Source: JADFJB01 sp964464595 | GTDB taxonomy: Bacteria; Zhuqueibacterota; JdFR-76; DREG01 | Length of the DNA stretch: 64,000 bases | Direction: 5' to 3' | Assembly: GCA_964464595.1 (NCBI GenBank) | Contig: CAYXGW010000011.1 | Location: forward strand, 16,812-80,811 | In this document: piece by piece, positions 9,101-18,680 of the stretch | Position numbering within the stretch: position 1 is the stretch's first letter | Layout of the letters: every line of letters begins with the position of its first letter | The notes under the pieces: generated by a model | Database searches by the model: none | The model's input: only the letters and a program-made list of their open reading frames with translations | What the model was told of the DNA's origin: nothing | Made by a program: the position numbers and the translations under genes

Positions 9101-10649
9101 ATTCTCGCGCCAAAACAATCATATTTTCAGCAGCATTTCTCTTGTACTCATCAGACAAATAGTCGTTACAGATTCTTAAGTACTCTTGATAAGCTTCTTC
9201 CTTACGGTTAAGCTTGGTATCCAAAATGAGAGCCATATTCCAATGAATTATATAGGCACTTGTGTCAAATTGAAAGGCGGTCAAATACTTGCTTGCTTCT
9301 TCAACAACCAATTGATAGTAACCAACATCCTTTTTTTGCTCGCCAAGGCTCATCAACAAATTAATGTTTTGCCGTTGTGCAACTTCTGCTTTTTGTGAAG
9401 CATTTTGTAAAACTTTAAGCTTTTTATATGGATCAATACTTAATTGTTGAACTTGATTTTGCCATTCGCTTTCAGGTCTATATACATCAAACAAGCGCTG
9501 CTGAGCTAAGAATACTTCGTCATCATCCTCAATACCTTTTGCACACAAAACAATTTTTTCTTGAATTTCGGGCGATTCAAGATAATAGGGATAGCGCTCA
9601 AGCAATGCCATGTAAACAAATTGAGCTTGAATATATTTTTCTTCATCCGCGCGATATATATCCCCCAATTTTTTAAGGACTTCAGCACCATAACCGGGTC
9701 TACCCAGGGAGTCGAAATAGGCGAGCGCTTTATCCAACCCACCAAAATAGCGGAAACAAACTCCGATGTATTCCAATGCTTCATTTTTTAAAGTAGGATT
9801 AACGAAATTCTTAGATCCGGGTTCATGCTCATATGATTCAATATCTTGCACCAGAATCGTAAACGACTTAACTGCATCACTGTATTGTTCAATTAAATAG
9901 TAGGACCAACCAAGCTTATACAATGCTTCATTATATCTATGAGTATCACGATAGTTTAAGGCTTTGGTGTAGTATTCAATTGCCTTATCCAGATCACGAT
10001 GAATCGGGCTGAAATTGAATTCACCAAGCCGTATCAATGCTTCCGGAGCGTACCGGCTACTCGAATATTGATCCGTTAACTGCACATAATATGGGACAGC
10101 TTCTTCCGATTTGTAACTCTGCTCCAAGGCAAATGCATAATGGTAAAGAACGCCGTCCATAAGGTTGCTGTCAGGATATTTATCAAGGATTATTTTATAC
10201 ATCTTAAGGGATGAGCTGTAATCCGGTTTTGGTTCTTCAGGGAGCTCTGTAATCTTTCCTTCTTCAAATTGTGTGAACACTTGTTCATACTTTTCCATTT
10301 CTTTAAAAAATTCGTCCTTTGTTTTTCTGAAATAGAAATCTCCCATTCGGTACAAAATACGATCCATAAAATCATGATCCGGGTTTTTTGAAAAAAGCTT
10401 CTCACCATCCTGCAAGATTTTCTCTTGCAACAAGTTACTTTCTTGAATTGCATTTTGGATTTCGCCCTGGTAAAATTCACGAAATTTTACCAACTCATCC
10501 ATTGAAAAAACATTTAGAAGTGAATCAGCCGTGACTTCTAAAATAAGCTCTTCAAAATCGTCTTGGGCAATTAGTAGAACGGGAAGAAACAGAGCTAATA
10601 ATAGTGCCAAAAAGATCGTATTAAATTTCTTTTGAATAATTTGTGTCAT
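6102..10649 (-). CDS. giant periplasmic tetratricopeptide-repeat protein
   Basis: About 1,515 aa from the preferred ATG at 10649, which has GGTAGGAT upstream and gives a clean signal peptide (LALLLALFLPVLLIAQ). An ATG at 10682 would add 11 residues before it. Most of the length is TPR-like helical repeats with alternating aromatic and Ala positions, such as YPDSNLMDGVLYHYAFALEQ and FPDSPRGVETHFKRGDYYLK. The last ~150 residues differ: they resemble a beta-sandwich, galactose-binding-like module (WVYATEIQD to VYVNGISVFEEQ). It sits between another TPR protein and the ExbB/ExbD/AgmX genes, which suggests a periplasmic scaffold for the same machine. Function is inferred from context. Confidence 0.8.
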   Translation of the reverse strand: MTQIIQKKFNTIFLALLLALFLPVLLIAQDDFEELILEVTADSLLNVFSMDELVKFREFYQGEIQNAIQESNLLQEKILQDGEKLFSKNPDHDFMDRILYRMGDFYFRKTKDEFFKEMEKYEQVFTQFEEGKITELPEEPKPDYSSSLKMYKIILDKYPDSNLMDGVLYHYAFALEQSYKSEEAVPYYVQLTDQYSSSRYAPEALIRLGEFNFSPIHRDLDKAIEYYTKALNYRDTHRYNEALYKLGWSYYLIEQYSDAVKSFTILVQDIESYEHEPGSKNFVNPTLKNEALEYIGVCFRYFGGLDKALAYFDSLGRPGYGAEVLKKLGDIYRADEEKYIQAQFVYMALLERYPYYLESPEIQEKIVLCAKGIEDDDEVFLAQQRLFDVYRPESEWQNQVQQLSIDPYKKLKVLQNASQKAEVAQRQNINLLMSLGEQKKDVGYYQLVVEEASKYLTAFQFDTSAYIIHWNMALILDTKLNRKEEAYQEYLRICNDYLSDEYKRNAAENMIVLAREFSEQDKVKDESETLQIAVQVDSSGQDESQPSIQISSSNKLIEAYNNFIMHYPEDEITAEVLRNVGTIYYNDKSFDLSLRYFSTLAQRFSDSPFASQAQFSVLESYFGKKDFNNAEIIAKRIQNDERLSPELRSKIKTRLAESIYLNAEALVGENKHLEAAQRFKELYAEVPDAEFADKSIFQAGVQFDLAKAFPEAIEAYKELIDNFESSDHYLDAVNNLAIDYGEIEDFALAASTYEKFSSIQSDLKKAKDALYNASYFYTKQTSWSDAIRVNRTYVDRFPDAEDTEDIFYDLAGLYLKLDDFENANSIYGEFASRFPDSPRGVETHFKRGDYYLKRNQVDSALQEFELAVKRNDELKSKSLETNDFYAAEALFLQTEEHYKNYDGIQFNLANLESAQKEKKDLLRKLVDQYTRVAAYGTNRLYEATFNIGKAYEDFAVTWSEKEIPDMNETEKVVYLKKQNKTSAQLYEKTFESYKLGFLALQKLVDNYSLNQPQDEEQKSGRAIKKDSTLQVASRWIKVSGVKVSHMLFNMAELNVGSIELLLTAPIPTGLDEVTSLEYRNQVLAKAIYPVVQEVTKAYIRGLEEADQLGLENSWVAKSRTGLFNVMTVLTSQYKKLFLDAFATYEEKYDQYVNIMNNGTEEEQENTLDLAGSLMNLIELGNNYAGTMNTSYKLSIDNVIQQPFGNTIANSLFSDLIQTTVQLSTKLEKSSKHAARMKDKFTVQNQQTPKMAYEDAIFTFADLESYLHDNAIELGEKTYALNNEYGFNSPNLNKLAVLLVNLNPQTYAAEFEVPTEGIVISPDESWVYATEIQDSTWMVPEFNDETWQPADVLEDFTTGGEAILLSRLPEPAEYDSSATDSSQVTQIALTPQFYYLRKVIELDDKPLSAKLKLNADDNVKVYVNGISVFEEQDESLGWGNIFETDLSPFLKTGKNLIAIELDDSDGSGHGVQPIIELQTLNLAAFEEQQKGNTQLDAGKIATMDEQIYIRNFVPEK

Positions 10650-10690
10650 AATCCTACCATTAATCTTTTTCAATATTACCAAACATATTG

Positions 10691-13432
10691 CTATCTATTA
10701 TTTTTTCCGGGGATTTCCGAAGCTTCATTGTTCCCAGGTTTCTGGGTATCCAAAAGTTCTTCTAATTTTATTTTAGCTCCATTAACACCCTGAACAATAC
10801 TGCTGACAAAATAATCTTGATCAAAATATCGTTTTCTTTCTTCATCCAATTGGGCAATTTTATCCTCAATTTCCTGGTTTTCCAATTCTCTGATTCGGCG
10901 ATCTATTACAGCAATTTCGTATACAAGTTGATCTTGTTTCTTTCTGAATGTTTCAGTAATAGCATTGCCATTGCCGGTGTTTTCCTTCACCTGGCTTCTT
11001 AAAAGATTTCTGCGATCAAAGTCTTTTTCGCTCATTCCCAAACCAGAGAAATCCGACCATTTTGAATAATCTGCTTCTACCTGTTTTGGTTGGTTCTCTA
11101 CTAAAGAAACTTTTAAGGATTCCAGTCTTCTGGCATAATCATCGAACTCCATGGAGCGATAATCCAATTGACTCAATACTTCAAGATCATTGGTTTGATT
11201 GGCTATTTCTTTTAAAATGTTGGTCTCACGGAGGTTTTTCCTTATCTTCTGTTCTTCCATTGCAATTTTGTTTTGCATGAATTTGAATCTGTTTCTTTGA
11301 TAACCAGTGCTGATTTCTTTCAATGCCAGGGGATAATCTGATCTGATATCTACATTTCTTTCAGTTTGTAATTCCCATACATTTAGCAATCCTATACCTA
11401 AATCATTGGCAATTTTATTTAAAGATTTACTGGTTCTCATCAACCCCATTTGCTTCGCCAACTGCTCACTTGAGCGAGCTTGCTGGATTAGCTCTCGTAT
11501 TCTTGATTCCTCAGAATTAATCTCTTCAACCAACTGCAATCCGGGTTTGCCTTGATAAGAAAGGGACTTCACCGTGAAAGTGAGATCATTTCTTAGGTTC
11601 CTGATCCGTTCATAAGCAAACAAGTCTCCCTGTGCAATCGCATCTGGCTCCAATTCATCCAACTTTGAAATAATTTGATTGATACGATTACGTTCGGAAT
11701 TAAACTCATTGCTTAAGGATAATGAATTCCCGGAATTTTCGACATAGCGCACTTTTCTTGCTGATGATTGATCATCACCAAGTAAACTACTGCAATGTGC
11801 GGAAAGCATTACGGCTTCGTAAATATAATTTGAATCCATGTATCCCCAGAAAACCTGGTCCAATTCTTTTTGAGCTGACGCAAATTCACCTAGCCTAAAT
11901 TTTACCCAGGCCTTGGAAATTAAAATAACATCATAATTTGGAATATCTTTGTCAACTTTTTCAAAATTGGCCAACGCATTTTTAAAATCTCCTTCAGCGT
12001 AAAACAGTAAACCACTTTTTAGTAAGGAATGGTTGATAATGCTATTTAAAAAATCATCCGTTGGTGATTTGGACAAATTTCCTAAGGAATAATAAATTGG
12101 TTTGGCTTTATCTACCTGATCTCTACTAAGGTAGGCAGCTGCTTGTACATATTGGCCAGCAAGATAATATCTTGAATTTTGATTTATACTCTCGACATAC
12201 ACCTTGGTTTTTGCAATTTCATTAGATTTGTAAGCAAAATATCCAGCTATTAACAAGGCTTTGGAGGTCAGTTCATCGTCCGAAGAAGTGGATAATTTTC
12301 GGAGCTTATCCGCATATTGAAAAAGTTCTCGTTGGTTGTTTATAAGATTGCTGATCAAAACCAGGCGAAAATATGCCCGCTTTGCATAGGCAACATCAGA
12401 TCCTTTTTTAACCACTTTTTTATATTCTGCTTTCGCTCTCGAATATAGCCGCTGCATCCAAAGGCTTTCCGCATAATAATACCTCAAGTCCGCCATTTTG
12501 CTATAAGGATAATCATCCAATATCGTTTTAAATAAAAGCTCAGATACTGCAAAATCTTCATTGTTGTATTGGGCTACTGCCGAAAGAACATCTTGATCAA
12601 ACATGCGTTTCATTTGACCCGGAGAACTGGAGCCAATCAATTTATTCCGCAGCAATTCCAGTTTAGCTTTATAATTCTGAATCCAAAAGGACTGGTTGGT
12701 TAACCAATACTCATAATTGCTATCCAATTTTTCACTATCGTGGCGGAATTGAGCATCTCTATAGCCAAACGCCAGGAGGGCTTCAAACGGAACAACATCC
12801 AGAACACGTTGTTTAATCTTGCGAGTTTGCAATCGAAGATTCGTATCATCAAAATCGATTTTTCTATCCAGTACATCCAATTTTTGCAAGACAATAACAA
12901 TATTTGCAATCTCCCTCATGTAACTTTCCGTAAGCGGATCCTCTATTGATTTTCCTTCAAGAACATCAAAAATATTTTTTTGTAATCGATCCGTTTTGTC
13001 ATTTAATTCAGAGGATTTGGATTCTGATCTTAGTTTTTGCGTCTTCTTAGAAACTTGAATTAAAGCATCGATTTCCTTGCTATAGCCTTCGACCAGTTGG
13101 TCGGCTGATCGTGACGTAAAGTTAGTACTAAGATCTTTACTTAGTTTCAAATTGCCCTTAAAAATATCCGCCCCTTCTTTTTTTCGGAATAATAGTTCTC
13201 GCTGAACATTATTCGAAATTATGGTGATATAAAATCTTTGCGATGTAAGGTACTCTAAGAAAGGCCTGGTTTCGTCTTTTTTGATTTGTCCCAGACGGGA
13301 TTTCATTTCCTTTTCCAGGTGATTTTTCGATTTTAATTGAGCATATCCTGAAGAAAAAAGAAACAAAGTCAACAATGTAAGAAACCCGTATTTTGCCGTC
13401 AATCTTGAAAAGCAAATCAATTTAGTACTCAT
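10691..13432 (-). CDS. large exported TPR/coiled-coil protein
   Basis: 913 aa. A signal peptide (about 1-31, ending SSGYAQ) is followed by a helical N-terminal part. TPR-like repeats fill about 290-540. The rest is a long, strongly charged coiled-coil-like region (about 560-890) with many Glu/Arg/Lys heptads. The gene stops 41 bases before the preferred start of the giant TPR protein and very likely shares its transcript. No enzyme motif is visible. It probably acts as an envelope scaffold, but this is inference from fold and neighbours. Confidence 0.75.
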   Translation of the reverse strand: MSTKLICFSRLTAKYGFLTLLTLFLFSSGYAQLKSKNHLEKEMKSRLGQIKKDETRPFLEYLTSQRFYITIISNNVQRELLFRKKEGADIFKGNLKLSKDLSTNFTSRSADQLVEGYSKEIDALIQVSKKTQKLRSESKSSELNDKTDRLQKNIFDVLEGKSIEDPLTESYMREIANIVIVLQKLDVLDRKIDFDDTNLRLQTRKIKQRVLDVVPFEALLAFGYRDAQFRHDSEKLDSNYEYWLTNQSFWIQNYKAKLELLRNKLIGSSSPGQMKRMFDQDVLSAVAQYNNEDFAVSELLFKTILDDYPYSKMADLRYYYAESLWMQRLYSRAKAEYKKVVKKGSDVAYAKRAYFRLVLISNLINNQRELFQYADKLRKLSTSSDDELTSKALLIAGYFAYKSNEIAKTKVYVESINQNSRYYLAGQYVQAAAYLSRDQVDKAKPIYYSLGNLSKSPTDDFLNSIINHSLLKSGLLFYAEGDFKNALANFEKVDKDIPNYDVILISKAWVKFRLGEFASAQKELDQVFWGYMDSNYIYEAVMLSAHCSSLLGDDQSSARKVRYVENSGNSLSLSNEFNSERNRINQIISKLDELEPDAIAQGDLFAYERIRNLRNDLTFTVKSLSYQGKPGLQLVEEINSEESRIRELIQQARSSEQLAKQMGLMRTSKSLNKIANDLGIGLLNVWELQTERNVDIRSDYPLALKEISTGYQRNRFKFMQNKIAMEEQKIRKNLRETNILKEIANQTNDLEVLSQLDYRSMEFDDYARRLESLKVSLVENQPKQVEADYSKWSDFSGLGMSEKDFDRRNLLRSQVKENTGNGNAITETFRKKQDQLVYEIAVIDRRIRELENQEIEDKIAQLDEERKRYFDQDYFVSSIVQGVNGAKIKLEELLDTQKPGNNEASEIPGKNNR

Positions 13433-13863
13433 AGATCATTTCCAAATTTTTATTTATTTCGAACTTTTTACATACAATAAACCATAGACAATGGATTTAT
13501 AGCTGTCCAATTATCGGCGATTTGGAAATAATTAATTAGCCCCTTTTTGATTTTGGAGAACTTTTATGAAAAGGTTGGAAGGTAGAGTCCCAGGAAGAAA
13601 GACTAGAGGCCAGACACTGCATCTCAACACAATTTTATTCCTGCTAAACCATGAATCTTGACAGTGCTAAAATCCGAATTTCAAAATTATAGAAATATCC
13701 TAAATTATAATTTTTAGTTTCAACTCTTTGGCTTTTGCTTAAAGATGATGCTAGAGTTTAATTTAAGTAACTGATGCCTTTGTTACTTGTCTTTCTATCT
13801 CTTTCCCCGGTTGTTTTCGTGTAATGTTTGCCCGTCTGCCACCTTACTTTTTGGGCACTTTTT
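13433..13863. other. intergenic region without recognisable gene
   Basis: 431 bases between atpC and the TPR gene. It should contain the terminator of the ATP synthase operon and the promoter of the TPR/motor genes, both on the minus strand. I found no strong hairpin with a T tract, no open frame with a start and ribosome site, and no repeat. Confidence 0.4.
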
Positions 13864-14280
13864 TCACTTCTTCCCCGCAATCTTAATCCTGTTTATCGCC
13901 CGGTACAATGCTATTGTGGCTCGATGAATATCTGTTATCTTTTCTTTTGAACTGAGTCTGTTTTCGGCACGTTCTTTTGATGTCACTGCTCTTTCCAAAT
14001 CGATTTCATCCGCTTGTTCAACTGTTTCGGCTAATACTCTAACCTGGTTTTTTAGTACTTCCATAAAGCCACCGCTGATGGCGTAAAACTTCCGTTGATC
14101 TCCATTTAATACTTCTAATTCACCGATTTTTAGCGCTGCTAATAATGGTGCATGTTGGGCTAAAATTCCTAAGTATCCTTCTATCCCCGGTGCTTTAATA
14201 TAATTCACTTCACCGCTAAATGCTTTCTTGTCCGGGGTTATGATATCCAGGGAAAATATTTTTTCGTTCGCTTCTTCCAT
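13864..14280 (-). CDS. atpC: F1Fo ATP synthase subunit epsilon
   Basis: 138 aa. The N-terminal beta-sandwich contains the conserved GYLGILAQHAPLLAAL, and the C-terminal two-helix region contains the RAENRL type sequence. It belongs to the rotor stalk and regulates ATP hydrolysis. It is the last gene of the ATP synthase run, 12 bases after atpD. In classic Bacteroidota atpD and atpC are often apart from the rest, whereas here they remain in the operon. Confidence 0.95.
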   Translation of the reverse strand: MEEANEKIFSLDIITPDKKAFSGEVNYIKAPGIEGYLGILAQHAPLLAALKIGELEVLNGDQRKFYAISGGFMEVLKNQVRVLAETVEQADEIDLERAVTSKERAENRLSSKEKITDIHRATIALYRAINRIKIAGKK

Positions 14281-14292
14281 CTTTTCTATCGC

Positions 14293-15687
14293 TCAAGATT
14301 CCATTTTTTTGGCGGTTTCTACTACTTCTTCAATTGAACCGGCCATATAAAATGCTTGTTCGGGTAGATCATCATGCTCACCATCAACGATTGCTTTAAA
14401 GCTTCGTATGGTATCTTCAAGCCGGACATAACGCCCCTCGCGTCCTGTAAATTGCTCTGCAACGAAGAAAGGTTGCGATAGAAATTTTTCGATCCTTCGG
14501 GCTCTATTTACAACGATCTTGTCATCCTCGGAAAGTTCTTCCATACCAAGAATTGCTATGATATCTTGTAAATCCTTATATGTCTGTAACGTTCTCTGCA
14601 CGGCTTGAGCTACCTCATAATGTTCAATACCAATAATATTCGGATCCAATATTCTGGAAGTTGAATCCAATGGATCCACCGCCGGATAAATTCCAAGCTC
14701 TGAGATTCTACGGGATAATACTGTGGTTGCATCCAGGTGCGAAAAAGTCGTCGCTGGCGCAGGATCCGTAAGATCGTCTGCAGGAACATATATCGCTTGA
14801 ACTGAAGTAATGGATCCGCGTTTTGTGGATGTAATTCTTTCCTGCAACGCACCCATCTCAGTCGCAAGATTGGGTTGATATCCTACTGCGGAAGGCATAC
14901 GTCCCAGTAACGCAGAAACCTCTGATCCAGCTTGCACAAATCGGAATATATTATCGATAAATAATAAAACGTCTTTGCCCTCTTCATCTCTAAAATATTC
15001 TGCCGCCGTTAGACCTGTTAATCCAACCCTGAGGCGGGCACCCGGCGGTTCGTTCATCTGTCCGAATACCATACAGGTTTTATCGATAACACCGGACTCA
15101 GTCATTTCAAGGTAAAGATCATTGCCCTCACGGGTTCGTTCGCCGACGCCTGAAAACACTGAGTAACCGCCATGCTCGGTAGCAATACTTCGGATAAGTT
15201 CCATGATAATCACAGTTTTGCCGACACCTGCGCCACCGAAAAGTCCGGTTTTCCCTCCCTTAGAATAGGGTTCCAACAAATCAATTACTTTAATCCCGGT
15301 CTCCAAAATTTCTGTTCCGGTACTTAGATCTTCTAAAGCCGGAGCATTACGATGGATGGAATAACGCTTTTGCGTTTCTATTGTACCTTTGCCATCAATA
15401 GGATCGCCGATCACATTCAACATACGACCCAAGGTTTCTTTACCGACCGGAATTGAAATCGATTCTCCGGTGTCAATGACAACATCGCCACGTACCAGAC
15501 CATCCGTAGAATCCATAGCCACAGCTCTGATAACTTTTTCACCCAAATGTTGAGCGACTTCCAAAACCAGCTTAGATCCATCTGATCGGTCAATGTTTAG
15601 TGCATTATAAATGGCTGGGAGTTTGCTATCTTCGAAATTCACATCCACAACAGGTCCAATTACTTGACTAACTTTCCCTTGGTTCAT
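14293..15687 (-). CDS. atpD: F1Fo ATP synthase subunit beta
   Basis: 464 aa, normal length. This is the catalytic subunit. Walker A GGAGVGKT is at 151-158, and the catalytic Glu lies in GVGERTREGNDL (E183). The Walker B region (VLLFIDNIFRF) and the ALLGRMPSAVGYQP segment are intact. It is 21 bases downstream of atpG. Nothing suggests a loss of function. Confidence 0.98.
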   Translation of the reverse strand: MNQGKVSQVIGPVVDVNFEDSKLPAIYNALNIDRSDGSKLVLEVAQHLGEKVIRAVAMDSTDGLVRGDVVIDTGESISIPVGKETLGRMLNVIGDPIDGKGTIETQKRYSIHRNAPALEDLSTGTEILETGIKVIDLLEPYSKGGKTGLFGGAGVGKTVIIMELIRSIATEHGGYSVFSGVGERTREGNDLYLEMTESGVIDKTCMVFGQMNEPPGARLRVGLTGLTAAEYFRDEEGKDVLLFIDNIFRFVQAGSEVSALLGRMPSAVGYQPNLATEMGALQERITSTKRGSITSVQAIYVPADDLTDPAPATTFSHLDATTVLSRRISELGIYPAVDPLDSTSRILDPNIIGIEHYEVAQAVQRTLQTYKDLQDIIAILGMEELSEDDKIVVNRARRIEKFLSQPFFVAEQFTGREGRYVRLEDTIRSFKAIVDGEHDDLPEQAFYMAGSIEEVVETAKKMES

Positions 15688-15708
15688 CTGTATAAATCCT
15701 TCATGGTT

Positions 15709-16578
15709 TTACTGTGACTTCAAGGCTTCGGCACCACCAACAATCTCAAGAATTTCTTTGGTAATGCTAGCCTGACGAACTCTATTATAATGAAGCGTTA
15801 AATCGGAGATCATTTCTTGCGCGTTTTCCGTGGCTACTTCCATAGCAGTCATTCGAGCACCATGTTCAGCGGAACTGGTCTCGAGTAATATCCGCCAAGT
15901 TTGTATATTGATCTGCCTGGGTAGCAAAACATTAATTATCGTATCGGGTGAAGGCTCGTAGATATAGTTAAATCTTAAAGTAGATCCTTCAATTGACTTT
16001 GGTTCTATAGGTAATAATTGTTCAACAGTAAGATTTTGCTGAACGGCTGATTTAAATTCATTGTAAATAACAGATACAAGATCAACTTCACACTGGGAAT
16101 AAAAATGAGTAATATCACCGGCAAGTGCCTGTGCATGGGAAAAATCTAAATTGTTGAAAATATCTGTATGTTCGGCAATAATCTCATAATCCCTGCGGCG
16201 AAAATATTCCATTGCTTTTTTACCCACCAAGATCAGCTTAGCGGATTTTCCTTCAGCTTGCGCAGCCTTAATTTGTTCTGTTGCCCGGCGTATGATGTTT
16301 ATATTAAATGCTCCGCACAATCCGCGATCTGAAGTTACAACCACAAATCCAACTGATTGAACTTCTCGAACGGAAAGCAATGGATGAGCATCATGATCAA
16401 CAATTCCGGCAAGATGACCGATCACATTTCGCAATTCATAAGCATAAGGACGAGCCTTTATGATTTTTTCCTGTGCCCGGCGCAACTTAGCTGCGGCAAC
16501 CATCTTCATGGCTCTGGTAATTTGCTGTGTACTTTTTACACTGCTAATCCGCCGGCGTATGTCACGTAAAGTCGCCAT
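15709..16578 (-). CDS. atpG: F1Fo ATP synthase subunit gamma
   Basis: 289 aa. This is the central rotating shaft. The N-terminal helix starts RDIRRRISSVKSTQQITRAM and the C-terminal helix ends TLHYNRVRQASITKEILEIV. Both are strongly conserved and form the coiled coil inside the alpha/beta ring. It lies 6 bases after atpA. Confidence 0.97.
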   Translation of the reverse strand: MATLRDIRRRISSVKSTQQITRAMKMVAAAKLRRAQEKIIKARPYAYELRNVIGHLAGIVDHDAHPLLSVREVQSVGFVVVTSDRGLCGAFNINIIRRATEQIKAAQAEGKSAKLILVGKKAMEYFRRRDYEIIAEHTDIFNNLDFSHAQALAGDITHFYSQCEVDLVSVIYNEFKSAVQQNLTVEQLLPIEPKSIEGSTLRFNYIYEPSPDTIINVLLPRQINIQTWRILLETSSAEHGARMTAMEVATENAQEMISDLTLHYNRVRQASITKEILEIVGGAEALKSQ

Positions 16579-16584
16579 AAATGA

Positions 16585-18096
16585 TTAACCTACAGAAATA
16601 GAATTCATAAATTCTTTACAGGCTTCAGCTAATCCATTATTCAAATCATCAGAAAGTTCTTTTTTATCCTTAATTTCTGACAGTATTGCCGGATGATTTG
16701 ATTCCATATAGATAAGAAACTGATTTTCAGTATCCGGGACTTTATCCAAAGGAACTTCGTCTAAATATCCGTTGGTTCCGAGAAAAATAACTGCAATCTG
16801 TTTTTCGATAGCCAAAGGTTCATATTGACCTTGTTGCAAAATTCCTTCCATCCTCTGCCCCCTGGTCAACTGGCTCTGGGTCGTTTTGTCCAGATCCGAA
16901 CCAAATTTGGCGAAAGCCGCTAATTCGCGGTACTGTGCCAAATCCAATCGTAAACTCCCTGCAATTTTTTTCATCCCTTTAATTTGGGCATTTCCTCCAA
17001 CACGGGAGACGGAAAGCCCCACATTAATTGCCGGACGCTGACCCGCATAAAACAAATCCGGCTCAAGATAAATTTGGCCATCGGTAATCGATATGACATT
17101 AGTGGGAATGTATGCGGAAACGTCGCCTGCTTGGGTTTCTATTATAGGCAAAGCTGTTAAAGAACCGCCGCCTAAATCATCATTTAATTTTGATGCTCTT
17201 TCCAATAACCTGGAATGAAGATAAAAGACATCTCCCGGGTAAGCTTCGCGGCCCGGAGGACGACGGAGCAACAATGAAACTTGTCTGTAAGCTACTGCAT
17301 GTTTGGATAAATCGTCATAAACTACGAGCGCATGCTTTTTATTATCTCTAAAATATTCACCCATCGCGCAACCAGCGTAAGGTGCAATATAGTTTAATGG
17401 CGCTGGTTGATCTGCCGTTGCAGAAACGATAATAGTATGTTCCAATGCTCCATTATCTTCCAAAATTTTTACAACCCTCGCAACAGTTGAAGCTTTCTGG
17501 CCAATAGCGACATAAATACAGAACACATCCGTATCTTTTTGATTAATGATTGTATCAATAGCGATTGCAGTTTTACCTGTTTGACGGTCGCCAATAATTA
17601 ACTCTCGCTGACCTCGACCAATGGGTATCATCGAATCAATGGCTTTAATTCCCGTTTGAAGAGGTTCTTTCACAGGTTGCCGAGCAAGTACACCCAATGC
17701 TTTCCGTTCTAAAAAGCTAAAATTGGAAGTGTTAATCGGGCCTTTACCATCGATAGGCTGACCTAATGGATTGACAACTCTACCAAGCAGTTCTTCGCCA
17801 GTCGGCACCTCCATGATTCGTCCTGTCCTTTTTGCAGTATCACCTTCTTTGATCAAGGTATCACTGCCAAAGAGGATACAGCCCACATTACCTTCTTCGA
17901 GATTAAGTGCCATACCGAAAACATCATTAGGAAATTCCACTAACTCTCCAGCCATAACTTTTTCCAGACCATAAACCCTGGCGATACCATCCCCAACATA
18001 AATAATTTCACCAACCTCTTCAACTTCAAAGGGATGTTCAAATGATTCTATTTTCTGCCGTATAATCGATGTGATCTCTTCCGGCCTAATCTCCAT
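16585..18096 (-). CDS. atpA: F1Fo ATP synthase subunit alpha
   Basis: 503 aa. This is the non-catalytic nucleotide-binding subunit. The P-loop GDRQTGKT is at 169-176 and the family motif ALPIIETQAGDVSAYIPTN is present. It starts 23 bases after atpH and has a GGAGGT-like ribosome site just before the ATG. Confidence 0.98.
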   Translation of the reverse strand: MEIRPEEITSIIRQKIESFEHPFEVEEVGEIIYVGDGIARVYGLEKVMAGELVEFPNDVFGMALNLEEGNVGCILFGSDTLIKEGDTAKRTGRIMEVPTGEELLGRVVNPLGQPIDGKGPINTSNFSFLERKALGVLARQPVKEPLQTGIKAIDSMIPIGRGQRELIIGDRQTGKTAIAIDTIINQKDTDVFCIYVAIGQKASTVARVVKILEDNGALEHTIIVSATADQPAPLNYIAPYAGCAMGEYFRDNKKHALVVYDDLSKHAVAYRQVSLLLRRPPGREAYPGDVFYLHSRLLERASKLNDDLGGGSLTALPIIETQAGDVSAYIPTNVISITDGQIYLEPDLFYAGQRPAINVGLSVSRVGGNAQIKGMKKIAGSLRLDLAQYRELAAFAKFGSDLDKTTQSQLTRGQRMEGILQQGQYEPLAIEKQIAVIFLGTNGYLDEVPLDKVPDTENQFLIYMESNHPAILSEIKDKKELSDDLNNGLAEACKEFMNSISVG

Positions 18097-18119
18097 GTAA
18101 ATCTACCTCCAATATTAAT

Positions 18120-18680
18120 TTAGTTTAATATTTCTTCTGATTTTTCCATCAAAACGCTTCGCATTTTGTGAAGTTTACCTTTAATCGACCCGTCGATTAT
18201 TTTACCGTCCACTTGAATGCAAATTCCGCCTAGAAGTGTTGAATCAACCTCAGAGATTAAATTGATTTCTTTATTCAATTGTTTTGACAATTGTTGACGA
18301 ATCTCGGATTTTAACTCCGGCGTTAATTCTACCGCAGAAATAACAAGTGCATTGGTACGGTTGTAAAATAGGTCTACTTCTTTAAGGAATGCTTCTGAAA
18401 TATCTAAAATCAAATCCTGGCGTTTTTTGTTTAATAACACAATCAAAAAATTATAGAATACTTTCGAAAATAAGTCGCCAAACAATTCATCTAACTTAGA
18501 TTCTTTTTGCTGACGACCTACTTCAGGAGATAAAAAGAAATGATGAAATTCCTGATTGTCTTTTAATGCTGAAATAAATACAGACATATCTTCCTGTATC
18601 TTGTTTAAGATGTTCCGTTCCCGGCCAACCAGAAACAATGCCTTTGCATATCGATGAGGTAAGACACCGGCATGTTTCAT
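18120..18680 (-). CDS. atpH: F1Fo ATP synthase subunit delta
   Basis: 186 aa. The N-terminal helical bundle begins HRYAKALFLV. The C-terminal part has the conserved LLGGICIQVDGKIIDGSIKGKL of delta/OSCP subunits. It links F1 to the peripheral stalk. Its start overlaps the end of atpF by 4 bases. Confidence 0.95.
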   Translation of the reverse strand: MKHAGVLPHRYAKALFLVGRERNILNKIQEDMSVFISALKDNQEFHHFFLSPEVGRQQKESKLDELFGDLFSKVFYNFLIVLLNKKRQDLILDISEAFLKEVDLFYNRTNALVISAVELTPELKSEIRQQLSKQLNKEINLISEVDSTLLGGICIQVDGKIIDGSIKGKLHKMRSVLMEKSEEILN

